DNA of 59,776 nucleotides, taken from contig JAFPVR010000050.1 in NCBI GenBank assembly GCA_017395245.1, forward strand, positions 1 through 59,776, read 5' to 3'. This stretch comes from Bacteroidales bacterium (GTDB lineage: Bacteria; Bacteroidota; Bacteroidia; Bacteroidales; WCHB1-69). Position numbers and translations under genes: made by a program. Shown here piece by piece: positions 34,151 through 42,567 of this stretch. The first letter of the stretch is position 1. Each line of letters starts with the position of its first letter. A model generated the notes under the pieces. It worked only from the letters and a program-made list of their open reading frames with translations. It ran no database searches and was not told where the DNA came from.

Positions 34151-34987
34151 TTATCGTTTCATGTTCGCGACCATCTTGTAGAATTCACTGTCGCGCATCC
34201 ATTTCATGACATTCTCTTTGTTGTAGTCTGTGCTGTTGAATGGTCGAAAAGGATAACGGATTTCAACGCCAAGCCACTGGATACAGTAACGTTCGTAATC
34301 GCCATAACTTGAGGTAAAGGTCTTCAAATAGACATTATCAATGGCCTTGTCCAGTTTTTCAAGTAATTCGCGCTTGCCGTTCAGCAACTTCTTCAATTCG
34401 TCGATGATTTTCGAGTTGTCAGCCAAACCGGTATTGAAGACTTCGGGGAGAAGTTTCTCAATGGCTTTGTCGGGCTGGCCGAGCTTCTGATATATCTCGG
34501 CGTAGCGCAAGGCGGTGCGGATGTCGTTCTCGGCGTAGGCGTTGCCACAATCGCTCAGAAAGGGATACACCGTGTCGGAAAGGGCCAGGTAATGCAAAGC
34601 GGAATCGTATCGTCGCAACTCGTAATAGCAGTCACTGATTTGGCAAGCAGCCCAGTGGCAATAATTGGCGTATGGGGATGCCATAATGTCCTCGCCCAAC
34701 GGTTCCCGCTCGTCTTGGTCTCCATTCAAGATTAACGTGAACACTTTTATTGCCTTCTTGTATTTTTTCTGCAGCAAACAGATATATCCGGCATTGTTCA
34801 ACGCACTCGGATACAATTCGTTGCGGGGATAATTCTCCACGATGTAGAGATAGCAGGCCAACGCCTTGTCCAATTGGTCTTCCTCAAAATAATCGTGCGC
34901 CTCCTGAAAATAGTCGGAAGGCATCTTCTGCCCGAAAGCGACAACGCTAAACGAGAGCAGCAACAACAGTGTTAGTCTGGTTTTCAT
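34151..34987 (-). CDS. Secreted TPR-like protein, 278 aa
   Basis: A signal peptide (MKTRLTLLLLLSFSVVAFGQ) is followed by tetratricopeptide-like helical pairs (YFEEDQLDKALACYLYIVENYPRNELYPSALNNAGYI, then EIYQKLGQPDKAIEKLLPEV). The rest is helical with no enzyme motif. It is coupled to the 34984 gene by an ATGA overlap, so the two products probably act together. Periplasmic scaffold role inferred. Confidence 0.8.
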   Translation of the reverse strand: MKTRLTLLLLLSFSVVAFGQKMPSDYFQEAHDYFEEDQLDKALACYLYIVENYPRNELYPSALNNAGYICLLQKKYKKAIKVFTLILNGDQDEREPLGEDIMASPYANYCHWAACQISDCYYELRRYDSALHYLALSDTVYPFLSDCGNAYAENDIRTALRYAEIYQKLGQPDKAIEKLLPEVFNTGLADNSKIIDELKKLLNGKRELLEKLDKAIDNVYLKTFTSSYGDYERYCIQWLGVEIRYPFRPFNSTDYNKENVMKWMRDSEFYKMVANMKR

Positions 34988-36576
34988 AATGTCACAACAA
35001 ATTGATAAACAGTATTGTTTTTCATCCCATAAAAGGTCACTTGCCGACCGTCAAAGTAGCTTTTTTCAGAAAAGATGCTGTCCACATTAAACAGTTCAGC
35101 ACAAATCCTGCCATTGACAACAACCTGATATTCCTTTTCACCCGTGTTGAGTATTGCAAAATAACCATAATCATTGAAAAGCCCGTCCACGACACCGCCC
35201 GGTTTCGGATTATCCCCGTATTGCTTAAACAGAGGCAACAATGCTTCGGAGAATTGACCGTCATAAACAAAATAGCCCTTGTCTTCGTAATTCATACAGA
35301 AAAGGGAATGACCATACGAAGGCTTTCCATACTCCCACATCTTCGGCAACACCTCGTCCCAAGGATATATCATGAACTTCTCTGTTCTACGTATCGGATT
35401 GAATAACAACTCTTCGTCTTTATATACATAAACAGAATCATGCGTCTTGAAATAATGCACAGAACTACCTTGAGGCGAAATATAGAGGGGCATGGCCCTG
35501 ACACCGTATTTCGAGAGCGGCTCTTCAACTTTAACATTGTCTACCACCTTGTACAGGTAATAATCTTTCAACCCGTAATAGGCAAAATGACCATTTGAAT
35601 CCATTGAAGGTTTGAAAAGTTCTTCAAAACCGACCAAATAATCATTTCCATTCACATTCAGATAAAGATGATTGTCTTTTTCAAAAGTATAAAATGCGTT
35701 TTTACTGTCAAGCAGTGTGATGTTGCTGAAATCCTCGATGCCCTTGCGCATTCGTCCGTTCAACACAAGATAGTCCGGTCCGCAATCATCGCCAGTACAA
35801 TAGTAGGCGCCGTCTCCCTTCATGGCATATTTCCAAGTGGTTCTGACATAGTCAAACACCGTGTCTTTGGTATGAATGAAGTACGCATAATCGTATTTCT
35901 CAATCGGCATATCAAACTTAACGAGTTTAGCATAAAGATAATCGCCTTTGTCGTTGATAGCCAATGCGTCAAAATGAAGTTCGGAAGTATCAACGGGGTG
36001 GTCGTTGACATACAGCACGAAACGCTCATTCTGTTCCAAGTAATAGATCGCGTTACCGTTGTTGCTGAAATCCACCCAGTTTTCGTCTTTTAGCTTGAAT
36101 TTTTTGATGGTTTCTTGGGGAGTAGAATAGACCAAACGACCGTCAAGATAGAAAAAGGCGGTGTCGTTGCGGAGCGAAGTGTTGGCGAAATGCTGACGGG
36201 TTTCTCCCGAACGATACCCCACCACCGTTCCGGCTACCGGACCGTAGATATTCGTTCCATCTCCATTCATAACATAGAGTGGATCGGCGTTTGGGGAATC
36301 ACATAAGCGCAAAAAGCGGCTGCTCCCATACTTGGAATAGCCTCCTCCGGCATAGCAAAGGCCATCTATCGGTGCATTGCTCGCGACCGCCGTTTGATTT
36401 CCGTCCTTCTTCACGCAGAAGCAGTAATTTCCGTCACGGTCAAACGATATGGTATAACTATACGGTTCTATTTTGTACGTGCCCATCGTGTCCACCCACA
36501 AAAGCCTTTCGGTGAGGGTCTGTCCCTGAAGGGCAAGTGTCGTAAGCGCCCAAAGGAGAAGTAGGAACTTTTTCAT
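34984..36576 (-). CDS. Secreted beta-rich protein of unknown function, about 530 aa
   Basis: I start at 36576 (MKKFLLLLWALTTLALQGQT, a Sec signal) rather than 7 codons upstream. The body is made of repeated beta units of about 40-50 residues around patterns such as HLYLNVNGNDYLV and YVYKDEELLFNP, suggesting a propeller. No catalytic or sorting motif is seen. It overlaps the TPR gene by 4 bp. Its promoter region is shared divergently with the 36658 gene. Confidence 0.78.
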   Translation of the reverse strand: MKKFLLLLWALTTLALQGQTLTERLLWVDTMGTYKIEPYSYTISFDRDGNYCFCVKKDGNQTAVASNAPIDGLCYAGGGYSKYGSSRFLRLCDSPNADPLYVMNGDGTNIYGPVAGTVVGYRSGETRQHFANTSLRNDTAFFYLDGRLVYSTPQETIKKFKLKDENWVDFSNNGNAIYYLEQNERFVLYVNDHPVDTSELHFDALAINDKGDYLYAKLVKFDMPIEKYDYAYFIHTKDTVFDYVRTTWKYAMKGDGAYYCTGDDCGPDYLVLNGRMRKGIEDFSNITLLDSKNAFYTFEKDNHLYLNVNGNDYLVGFEELFKPSMDSNGHFAYYGLKDYYLYKVVDNVKVEEPLSKYGVRAMPLYISPQGSSVHYFKTHDSVYVYKDEELLFNPIRRTEKFMIYPWDEVLPKMWEYGKPSYGHSLFCMNYEDKGYFVYDGQFSEALLPLFKQYGDNPKPGGVVDGLFNDYGYFAILNTGEKEYQVVVNGRICAELFNVDSIFSEKSYFDGRQVTFYGMKNNTVYQFVVTL

Positions 36577-36613
36577 AACATGTGGTTTATTCAACAATGA
36601 TGCCGCGAAGATA

Positions 36614-36621
36614 CAAAAATA
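36614..36621 (-). promoter_or_regulatory. -7 box TATTTTTG for the 36576 gene
   Basis: The leftward box is 37 bp before the ATG; a weaker TATCTTCG lies at 36606-36613. It is divergent to the box at 36628. Confidence 0.5.
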
Positions 36622-36627
36622 TTTTTG

Positions 36628-36635
36628 TACTTTTG
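36628..36635 (+). promoter_or_regulatory. -7 box TACTTTTG for the 36658 gene
   Basis: The rightward TAnnTTTG box is 22 bp before the ATG at 36658. Confidence 0.6.
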
Positions 36636-36657
36636 CGCTTTCAAAATAAGCATCATT

Positions 36658-36870
36658 ATGTCCAGTTTTAAAGAGTTGATCAATACCGCCACGTATAAGG
36701 CGTTTATGAAAAAACTGCTGATTTATGCATTGATTCTCTTCGGGTTAGGCATTGTCTTTTTGGTATGTAAATTGCCCGGCGGCAACGTGATGACCATGAC
36801 CGGCGGAGGCACCCTCATCGTTTGGATGGTGTTCTTCATTATCGGAAAACTTGTGGAAAATAATTCATAA
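36658..36870 (+). CDS. Small membrane protein, 70 aa
   Basis: Starts MSSFKELINTATYKAFMKKL at 36658, after the promoter; the frame opens 11 codons earlier inside it. Two predicted membrane helices (about 20-35 and 46-63) are linked by a short loop KLPGGNVMTMTGG. No family recognised. The promoter and the codon pattern support a real gene. Confidence 0.7.
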   Translation: MSSFKELINTATYKAFMKKLLIYALILFGLGIVFLVCKLPGGNVMTMTGGGTLIVWMVFFIIGKLVENNS

Positions 36871-36895
36871 TCTGTTCGATACTACACCCAAAATT

Positions 36896-37006
36896 TAAGA
36901 CTTGAGACTTGAGACTTGAGACTTGAGACTTAAGACTTAAGACTTGAGACTTAAGACTTGACTACTTGAAACTTGAAACCTGAAACCTGAAACTTGAAAC
37001 CTGAAA
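36896..37006. repeat. Tandem word repeat (ACTTGAG/ACTTAAG, then GAAACYT)
   Basis: About nine GACTTRAG-type units (to 36960) are followed by five to six GAAACYT units (36966-37006) ending at the nspC start codon, so the array forms the nspC leader. Confidence 0.85.
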
Positions 37007-37008
37007 CT

Positions 37009-38163
37009 ATGAACCAATACGACTCTCTCCCCTCCCCCTGCTATATCCTCTCCGAAGAGGCTCTGTTAGCGAACTTGCAGCTGCTGGACCTCGTGCAGAA
37101 AGAGGCCGGCGCGCGCATCATCTGCGCCCTGAAAGGCTACGCTTTCTGGCCGTCGTTCCCGCTCATCCGGGAATACCTCAGCGGCGCGACCGCCAGCTCC
37201 GTGAACGAGGCGCGGCTCATCGCCGAGGAGATGGGCTGCGAGGCACACACCTACGCCCCCGTCTATTCCGACCAGGACTTCGAACAGCTGCTCATGTACA
37301 GCAGTCATCTGACATTCAACTCGTTGACACAGTACGAACGATTCCGCGCACAGGCCGCTGCCTTCCCCAAGAAGGTGAGCCTCGGTCTGCGCATCAACCC
37401 CGAATATTCGGAAATCGAGACCGACCTCTACAATCCCGCCGTGCCGGGCTCGCGCTTGGGCATCTTGCGCGACGATATGCCTGAGACGCTGCCCGAAGAC
37501 ATTGAGGGACTGCACTTCCACGTGCTCTGCGAGAACGACAGCTACGCCCTCGAACGCTGCCTGAAGGCCACGGAGGAGAAGTTCGGCGACCTCATCCGCC
37601 AGTGCAAATGGTTCAACATGGGCGGCGGTCACCACATCACCCGCGCCGACTACGACATCCCGCACCTCATCGGGCTGCTGCAGGACTTCCGCAGCCGCTA
37701 CCCGAACCTCGAGGAGGTCATCCTCGAACCGGGCGAGGCCGTGGGCTGGCAGACCGGCGTGCTGACTTCCACCGTGGAGGACATCGTGGAGAACAAGGGC
37801 ATCAAAATCGCGATGCTCAACGTCTCCTTCGCCTGCCACATGCCCGACTGCTTAGAGATGCCCTACAAGCCGACGGTGCTCGGCGCCACCGAACCCTACG
37901 AGAACAGCAAGCACGTCTATCGCTTGGGCGGCTGCTCCTGCTTGGCCGGCGACTTCATCGGCATGGGCGACTTCGCTTTCCCCGAACCGTTGGAGCTCGG
38001 CGACCGCATCGTCTTCGACGACATGATCCACTACACGATGGTGAAGACCACCTTCTTCAACGGGGTGGCGCACCCCGCCATCGGGGTCATCCACGCGGAC
38101 GGTCAGTTCGAGATGCTCGCGCAACCGGGGGATTATGCTTCGTACAAGGCGAAATTGGGTTAA
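37009..38163 (+). CDS. nspC: Carboxynorspermidine decarboxylase
   Basis: PLP-dependent fold-III decarboxylase that makes norspermidine or spermidine from the carboxy form, in the alternative polyamine pathway. Start ATG at 37009 (MNQYDSLPSPCYILSEE). PLP lysine in CALKGYAFWPSFPL, the His/Gly-rich NMGGGHHITRADYD, the EPGEAVGW phosphate region and GGCSCLAGDFIGMGDFAF with the catalytic cysteine are all present. It is full length at 384 residues. The dehydrogenase partner is not in the window. Confidence 0.95.
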   Translation: MNQYDSLPSPCYILSEEALLANLQLLDLVQKEAGARIICALKGYAFWPSFPLIREYLSGATASSVNEARLIAEEMGCEAHTYAPVYSDQDFEQLLMYSSHLTFNSLTQYERFRAQAAAFPKKVSLGLRINPEYSEIETDLYNPAVPGSRLGILRDDMPETLPEDIEGLHFHVLCENDSYALERCLKATEEKFGDLIRQCKWFNMGGGHHITRADYDIPHLIGLLQDFRSRYPNLEEVILEPGEAVGWQTGVLTSTVEDIVENKGIKIAMLNVSFACHMPDCLEMPYKPTVLGATEPYENSKHVYRLGGCSCLAGDFIGMGDFAFPEPLELGDRIVFDDMIHYTMVKTTFFNGVAHPAIGVIHADGQFEMLAQPGDYASYKAKLG

Positions 38164-38176
38164 GGCATTAGGTAAA

Positions 38177-38256
38177 AGGTCCCGGCAGGGACCTAAGCTC
38201 GGTAGCAGGACGTCGTGCGTTTCCCCCAGGTCCCGACAGGGACCAAAGCTCGGTAG
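38177..38256. repeat. Palindromic element E, two direct copies
   Basis: The 29-bp unit AGGTCCCGGCAGGGACCTAAGC... at 38177-38205 is repeated with two to three changes at 38228-38256; each contains GGTCCC...GGGACC. They lie between nspC and the HSDR_N gene. Confidence 0.8.
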
Positions 38257-38297
38257 GGGCGATACAATACAACAATAATACCAACAACAAAAAAGAC

Positions 38298-38708
38298 ATG
38301 TCATACACGTTTAAAATACGGGAAAACGGTTCGCAGCAGGAGGTCTTCGACCCCGTGCGGCAGAAGTGGGTCGTGATGACCCCCGAAGAACGCGTGCGGC
38401 AAGTCTTCATCCTCTACCTGCTGAATGTCAAGGGGTTCCCGCTGTCGCACCTCTCCGTCGAGCACGCCGTGACCGTCAACGGAATGACCCAACGTTACGA
38501 CCTCGTGGTCTTCGACGACGCGCTGCAACCGTATATGGTGGTCGAGTGCAAGGCCCCGCACGTGAAACTAACGCAGAAGGTTGTGGCGCAAGCCGGCCGC
38601 TACAACAGCATCTTGAAGGCGCCGTTGCTGTGCGTCACGAACGGGGTGGAGCACAAGGTGTTCCGGATTGATTTTGAGAGCGGGAAAATTGTACGATTAG
38701 ACGGTTAA
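38298..38708 (+). CDS. Solitary HSDR_N (type I restriction enzyme R N-terminal) domain protein
   Basis: A 136-residue protein consisting only of the PD-(D/E)xK nuclease domain seen at the N-terminus of HsdR. RYDLVVFDDALQPYMVVECKAP holds the D...ExK motif. No helicase, methylase or specificity gene is adjacent, so it is not a restriction system here. Such solitary forms are widespread in Bacteroidota with unknown role. Confidence 0.88.
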   Translation: MSYTFKIRENGSQQEVFDPVRQKWVVMTPEERVRQVFILYLLNVKGFPLSHLSVEHAVTVNGMTQRYDLVVFDDALQPYMVVECKAPHVKLTQKVVAQAGRYNSILKAPLLCVTNGVEHKVFRIDFESGKIVRLDG

Positions 38709-38758
38709 GAATTATTGCGGAAAATATGCGGAAGGGCGGAAATGTGCGGAAATCGTTT

Positions 38759-39559
38759 TCATCGCAACACCTTCACGGGAATCCGCTGCCGAACGTAATG
38801 TGCGGGCAGTTCTGTGTCAGGGTAAAGTTCCCACGCGGGCATTTCCAAAAAGACGCGGAACAACTTCTCATATTCGCGTTCGTCTTCCACGCCAAACAAG
38901 TCAAAGTTCAAGAACAGATCAAAAAATTCCCCAGACGTGTTAAATTCCAACGAAAAGACAGTCTCCTTTGATTTGTCCCGCAGCTGACCGGAAACTTTCT
39001 TGCGCAGCCACCCCCTGAGCTCGGGATCCTTTTTCAACTGCTTGCGCAGATAGGACTTTAGCGTTCCCTGACTTGACGGGAACCGCCAAACGCTGTCGTT
39101 AAGTTCCGACCATATCGTCACATCTCCCCGACTGTATTCGGGAGGTTCCCATTCTATAACCACCGTATCCGCAGCAGACGAGGAACTGCTGTCGTACGGC
39201 GGCACTATGCCCGCCAAACGATAGGTGTCGCAGGTTTTCGGCCGTTCTGGATGATCGTTGTTGTTTTGGTCAGCGGCTTGGGGAAGACTGTTCGCAGGAT
39301 TGTTGGTCTCAGGTGTCTGCGCCATCGCGGGCATCACCGCCGCCACCGCGATGCCCGCCACCGCCACGGCCTTGCCGAGGCTCTTTCGTTTGGAGAGCTC
39401 GCGCTCGAGATAGCACACCTCGCTCTCGCAGTAGGGGCACGTGCCCGCGCAGTCGCCCGTGTGCGTGCACTCGCGCTCGGGTAACGGGATGCCGTTGGCG
39501 TCGGCAATCTTCCGACGCACCTCTTTCAGAACCTTGCATGTGGTTTTGCCTCGGGACAT
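38759..39559 (-). CDS. Cys-rich N-terminal / TonB-like C-terminal membrane protein, paralogue 1
   Basis: A 266-residue protein starting MSRGKTTCKVLKEVRRKIAD. A cytoplasmic Cys-rich module (Cys in ECTHTGDCAGTCPYCESEV, CxnCx3CxxC, zinc-ribbon-like) is followed by the predicted helix GKAVAVAGIAVAAVMPAMAQ and a low-complexity linker. The periplasmic domain ends LEMPAWELYPDTELP and RQRIPVKVLR, which resembles a TonB C-terminal fold. The first 80 residues are almost identical to those of the 39856 gene. Function inferred only: possible energy-transducer or regulatory membrane protein. Confidence 0.78.
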   Translation of the reverse strand: MSRGKTTCKVLKEVRRKIADANGIPLPERECTHTGDCAGTCPYCESEVCYLERELSKRKSLGKAVAVAGIAVAAVMPAMAQTPETNNPANSLPQAADQNNNDHPERPKTCDTYRLAGIVPPYDSSSSSAADTVVIEWEPPEYSRGDVTIWSELNDSVWRFPSSQGTLKSYLRKQLKKDPELRGWLRKKVSGQLRDKSKETVFSLEFNTSGEFFDLFLNFDLFGVEDEREYEKLFRVFLEMPAWELYPDTELPAHYVRQRIPVKVLR

Positions 39560-39626
39560 TGTAAGGGGTAATTTGAGAGAGCGAAAATACAAAAAATATC
39601 CGACACGGAGAAAAAGAAAAAAATGT

Positions 39627-39634
39627 TATTTTTG
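39627..39634 (+). promoter_or_regulatory. -7 box TATTTTTG for the HicB-like gene
   Basis: The rightward TAnnTTTG box is 19 bp before the ATG at 39654. The opposing paralogue gene has the near-match TATTTTCG at 39582-39589. Confidence 0.55.
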
Positions 39635-39653
39635 CGCTCTTAAAATATTTGTA

Positions 39654-39821
39654 ATGAAAAGCAAAAATATGGACTACACAGCCATTATAAAAAAGACCAA
39701 AAGCGGGCGTTACATAGCCCAGTGCGAGCAGCTACCTGCGGCCCTTACCCAAGGCGACACGGAGGAGGAAGCACTGGAGAACCTTCAGGACGCCATTGAT
39801 CTCATCTTGAAAACAGTTTAA
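39654..39821 (+). CDS. Orphan HicB-like protein, 55 aa
   Basis: A short protein with the HicB N-terminal signature (DYTAIIKKTKSGRYIAQCEQ, then GDTEEEALENLQDAIDLIL). HicB normally blocks the mRNA interferase HicA, but no HicA-like gene is adjacent on either strand. It sits between two inverted-orientation paralogues and has its own promoter. A remnant of a toxin-antitoxin pair or an independent small protein are both possible. Confidence 0.75.
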   Translation: MKSKNMDYTAIIKKTKSGRYIAQCEQLPAALTQGDTEEEALENLQDAIDLILKTV

Positions 39822-39855
39822 AACCCCAAGAAAGCGTTAATTTATATGGCACCTC

Positions 39856-40671
39856 CTACCGCAAATATCGATAAGGAAACTCTTTAACTTGCATTTCTAC
39901 CGGTTGCGGTCCTTCTGAGTCAAGCTGCCATGGCGGCATTTTTTGAAGAATCTGGAAAAAAGCTGCGGACATTCGTTCATCATTCTCATCTAACAGCAAA
40001 AACCTCAAATTCACATCCACAACTTCTCCTTTCGGATTAATTGTCAGCTGAAACCAGTTCGGATTGTCCTGTCCTGAGGAGGTACGCCTTTTCTGCCTCT
40101 TCTTTGTTCTAATCCATTCTCTCAAATCCGGGTTTGCTTTCAGCTGTCTATGCAGATAGGACTTAAACGTTCCGTATGCAGAAGGGAACTCCCAAAAAGG
40201 CCCAATTTTATGGGGATGATAGGGTGCAACCATACCATCTGGGGCAAAATCGGGCACATCATATTCAATCAAAATTGTATCCGCAGAAGCCGCGGAACTG
40301 CTATCGCTTTGTGGCACGATGCCCGGCATCGGGAACGTGTCGCAGGTTTTCGGCTGTGGCGCATTTTCCGGACTATTTTGGTCTTCGGTTTTAACGGGGC
40401 CGTTCGCAGAATTGTTAGTCTCGGGTGTCTGCGCCATCGCGGGCATCACCGCCGCCACCGCGATGCCCGCCACCGCCACGGCCTTGCCGAGGCTCTTGCG
40501 CTTGTAAAGCTCGCGTTCGAGATAGCGCACCTCGCTCTCACAGTAGGGGCATGTGCCCGCGCAGTCGCCCGTATGCGTGCATTCGCGATCGGGCAACGGG
40601 ATGCCGTTGGCGTCGGCGATCTTCCGCCGCACCTCCTTCAGGACCTTGCATGTGGTTTTGCCTCGGGACAT
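39856..40671 (-). CDS. Cys-rich N-terminal / TonB-like C-terminal membrane protein, paralogue 2
   Basis: A 271-residue sister of the 38759 product. The Cys-rich start, the GKAVAVAGIAVAAVMPAMAQ helix and the linker are nearly identical, also at the DNA level (39310-39555 against 40425-40671). The C-terminal domain diverges but keeps the layout, ending LQKMPPWQLDSEGPQP and KEFPYRYLR. The N-terminal half has evidently been homogenised or recently duplicated while the C-terminal half diverged. Function as for paralogue 1, inferred only. Confidence 0.78.
   Translation of the reverse strand: MSRGKTTCKVLKEVRRKIADANGIPLPDRECTHTGDCAGTCPYCESEVRYLERELYKRKSLGKAVAVAGIAVAAVMPAMAQTPETNNSANGPVKTEDQNSPENAPQPKTCDTFPMPGIVPQSDSSSAASADTILIEYDVPDFAPDGMVAPYHPHKIGPFWEFPSAYGTFKSYLHRQLKANPDLREWIRTKKRQKRRTSSGQDNPNWFQLTINPKGEVVDVNLRFLLLDENDERMSAAFFQILQKMPPWQLDSEGPQPVEMQVKEFPYRYLR
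40425..40671. repeat. Direct repeat of the paralogue 5' half (partner at 39310-39555)
   Basis: About 247 bp are nearly identical to the 5' part of the neighbouring paralogue gene, so recombination could delete the HicB-like gene and the unequal halves between them. Confidence 0.8.
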
Positions 40672-40810
40672 TGTTCAGGAATTAGAGAGTGCGAAAATAC
40701 ACTTTTTTCATTGCGGAAATTTTGCGGAAAGGCGGAAATGTGCGGAAACGTAATTTTTTTTCGCATCGTTTCAGCCTTTCCGCACTTTTCCGCATAACCG
40801 ATATTTATTG

Positions 40811-40818
40811 TATTTTTG
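40811..40818 (+). promoter_or_regulatory. -7 box TATTTTTG for the sialidase
   Basis: The rightward TAnnTTTG box is 26 bp before the ATG at 40845. Confidence 0.6.
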
Positions 40819-40844
40819 CACCCTAAATTCAAGTAATACCCGCA

Positions 40845-42491
40845 ATGAAGAACATCTCTCTCCGATACATCCTCGTCTGCATCATCGCAGTCCTCACCCT
40901 TTCCGGCGCGGCACAAACCCCTTCGGTGACCCAGACAGGCGGCGGACTGCAGATCTCCGTCACGCCCGACACGCGCATGACCGGCCGGTCGAACCACCGC
41001 GAGGTGCTGATGCGCATACAGGTGGTGCGCGGCGCCGAGACACCGGAAGCGGAACTTAACTCCTTGACCGTAAGCCTTCAAGGCACCAAGGCGGGAGATC
41101 TCCGCATATTGCAAGTCATCGCAACAGGAAGTTCCCCGAACCCTAAAGATATCGGTTCGCAGAGCGTCTATCAGGAGAACACCACCTACGACCCCGTCCC
41201 CGAATCCCGTTCCCATACCCTCCTGACAGTACTCGTTCGCGACCTAACACCTTCCCTTTCCGAAGACATCCACATCCCGTTGCACTATCGCCTCACAGCG
41301 GACACCTCCTATCTCTGGCTCACTGCCGACATCTCCGACACGGCCAAGGAAGGCAATCGTATCTGTTTAACATTAAAACAATTACAAACGAATAAAGAAG
41401 CCTATCATGTAGATATACACACCGAAAGAGAGATTCTGCTGCTCCGAAGAGTGCTCTATTGCCCCGACGATTTCGATTCCAAGTTCTTCCGCATCCCCGC
41501 CATTATCACCGCCAAGGACGGCACCCTTGTGACCGCCACCGACCGGCGAAAATACAACAACAACGACCTGCCCGAGGACATTGACATTATCCTCAACTAC
41601 AGCAGCAGCGGCGGGCAATTCTGGGGCGGGCCAGCCTTTCTGGCCCTTGGCAGAGGCGTAGGAAAAGGCTTCGGCGACTGCGCGCTTGCACACACCCGTG
41701 ACGAAGGCGGACTCATCGCCGTCTATGCGGGCGGTGTCGGATTCTGGCAATCGACCCCGGACGAGCCGCTCCGCATCTACTGTCGCCGCAGCACCGACAA
41801 CGGCCGCAGCTGGTCGCCTGCACGCGACATCACCCACTACCTCTACGGTCCCGATTGCCAAGACACGGTGCGCCGCAAGTGGCGCGGGGCGTTCTGCGCT
41901 TCGGGCAACGGGCTGCTCACTTCCACCGGCCGCATTCTATTCGTGGCTGCGGTCCGGGAGGGCGAGGCCTGGTCGGCCAACGACTACGTCCTCTACTCCG
42001 ATGACAACGGCGAAACTTGGCACTGCTCGCAACGCGCCTGCGTAGGCGGCGACGAGGCCAAAGTTGTGGAACTCCGCGACGGCCGCATCCTGATGAGTAT
42101 CCGACACCAATGCGAACGGTGGTTCAACATCTCCGAGGACGACGGTGTCACCTGGCGCGACACGGTCTTCGCCGGAGAGTATTTGAATGCACCCGCCTGC
42201 AACGGCGACATCATCCGCTACGATCTTGAGGACAACACCGACATACTGCTTCACTCGCTTCCGTTAGGTGACAAAAGGAAGAATGTGGCGGTGATGATCA
42301 GTTTTGACGATGGGAAATCGTGGCCACTCGGGAAGGTAATCGTGCCCTACAACGCGGCATACTCCTCCCTTTGCATCCTCCCCGACGGCACCATCGGGAT
42401 GTACGTGGAAGAGGACCCCAACGGCGGCGACAGCTACGAAATGGTGTTTTACAATTTCACCCTTGACTGGTTAGAAGGAAAGTCTTTCTAA
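40845..42491 (+). CDS. Secreted sialidase (GH33, exo-alpha-sialidase)
   Basis: A 548-residue secreted glycosidase (MKNISLRYILVCIIAVLTLSGAAQ) that releases sialic acid from glycoproteins such as mucin. A beta-rich N-terminal domain (about 25-195) precedes the propeller. The FRIP motif is at 215-218, with the catalytic-acid loop close by in RRKYNNNDLPEDIDI. Four Asp boxes are visible: STDNGRSW, YSDDNGETWH, SEDDGVTW and SFDDGKSW. No sialic-acid catabolic genes are adjacent, so uptake must be encoded elsewhere. It is monocistronic. Confidence 0.93.
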   Translation: MKNISLRYILVCIIAVLTLSGAAQTPSVTQTGGGLQISVTPDTRMTGRSNHREVLMRIQVVRGAETPEAELNSLTVSLQGTKAGDLRILQVIATGSSPNPKDIGSQSVYQENTTYDPVPESRSHTLLTVLVRDLTPSLSEDIHIPLHYRLTADTSYLWLTADISDTAKEGNRICLTLKQLQTNKEAYHVDIHTEREILLLRRVLYCPDDFDSKFFRIPAIITAKDGTLVTATDRRKYNNNDLPEDIDIILNYSSSGGQFWGGPAFLALGRGVGKGFGDCALAHTRDEGGLIAVYAGGVGFWQSTPDEPLRIYCRRSTDNGRSWSPARDITHYLYGPDCQDTVRRKWRGAFCASGNGLLTSTGRILFVAAVREGEAWSANDYVLYSDDNGETWHCSQRACVGGDEAKVVELRDGRILMSIRHQCERWFNISEDDGVTWRDTVFAGEYLNAPACNGDIIRYDLEDNTDILLHSLPLGDKRKNVAVMISFDDGKSWPLGKVIVPYNAAYSSLCILPDGTIGMYVEEDPNGGDSYEMVFYNFTLDWLEGKSF

Positions 42492-42567
42492 ATCCGAAAC
42501 GGCTATTGATAAATCCGTTATGTGGCGGTGTTATGGGGAATCACGAAGGGACATACCCTACCCTGCC

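Noticed and set aside
39850-39866. TGGCAC sites as sigma-54 promoters (also 6201, 40310, 42018)
   Set aside because: None has GC at the fixed GG-N10-GC spacing.
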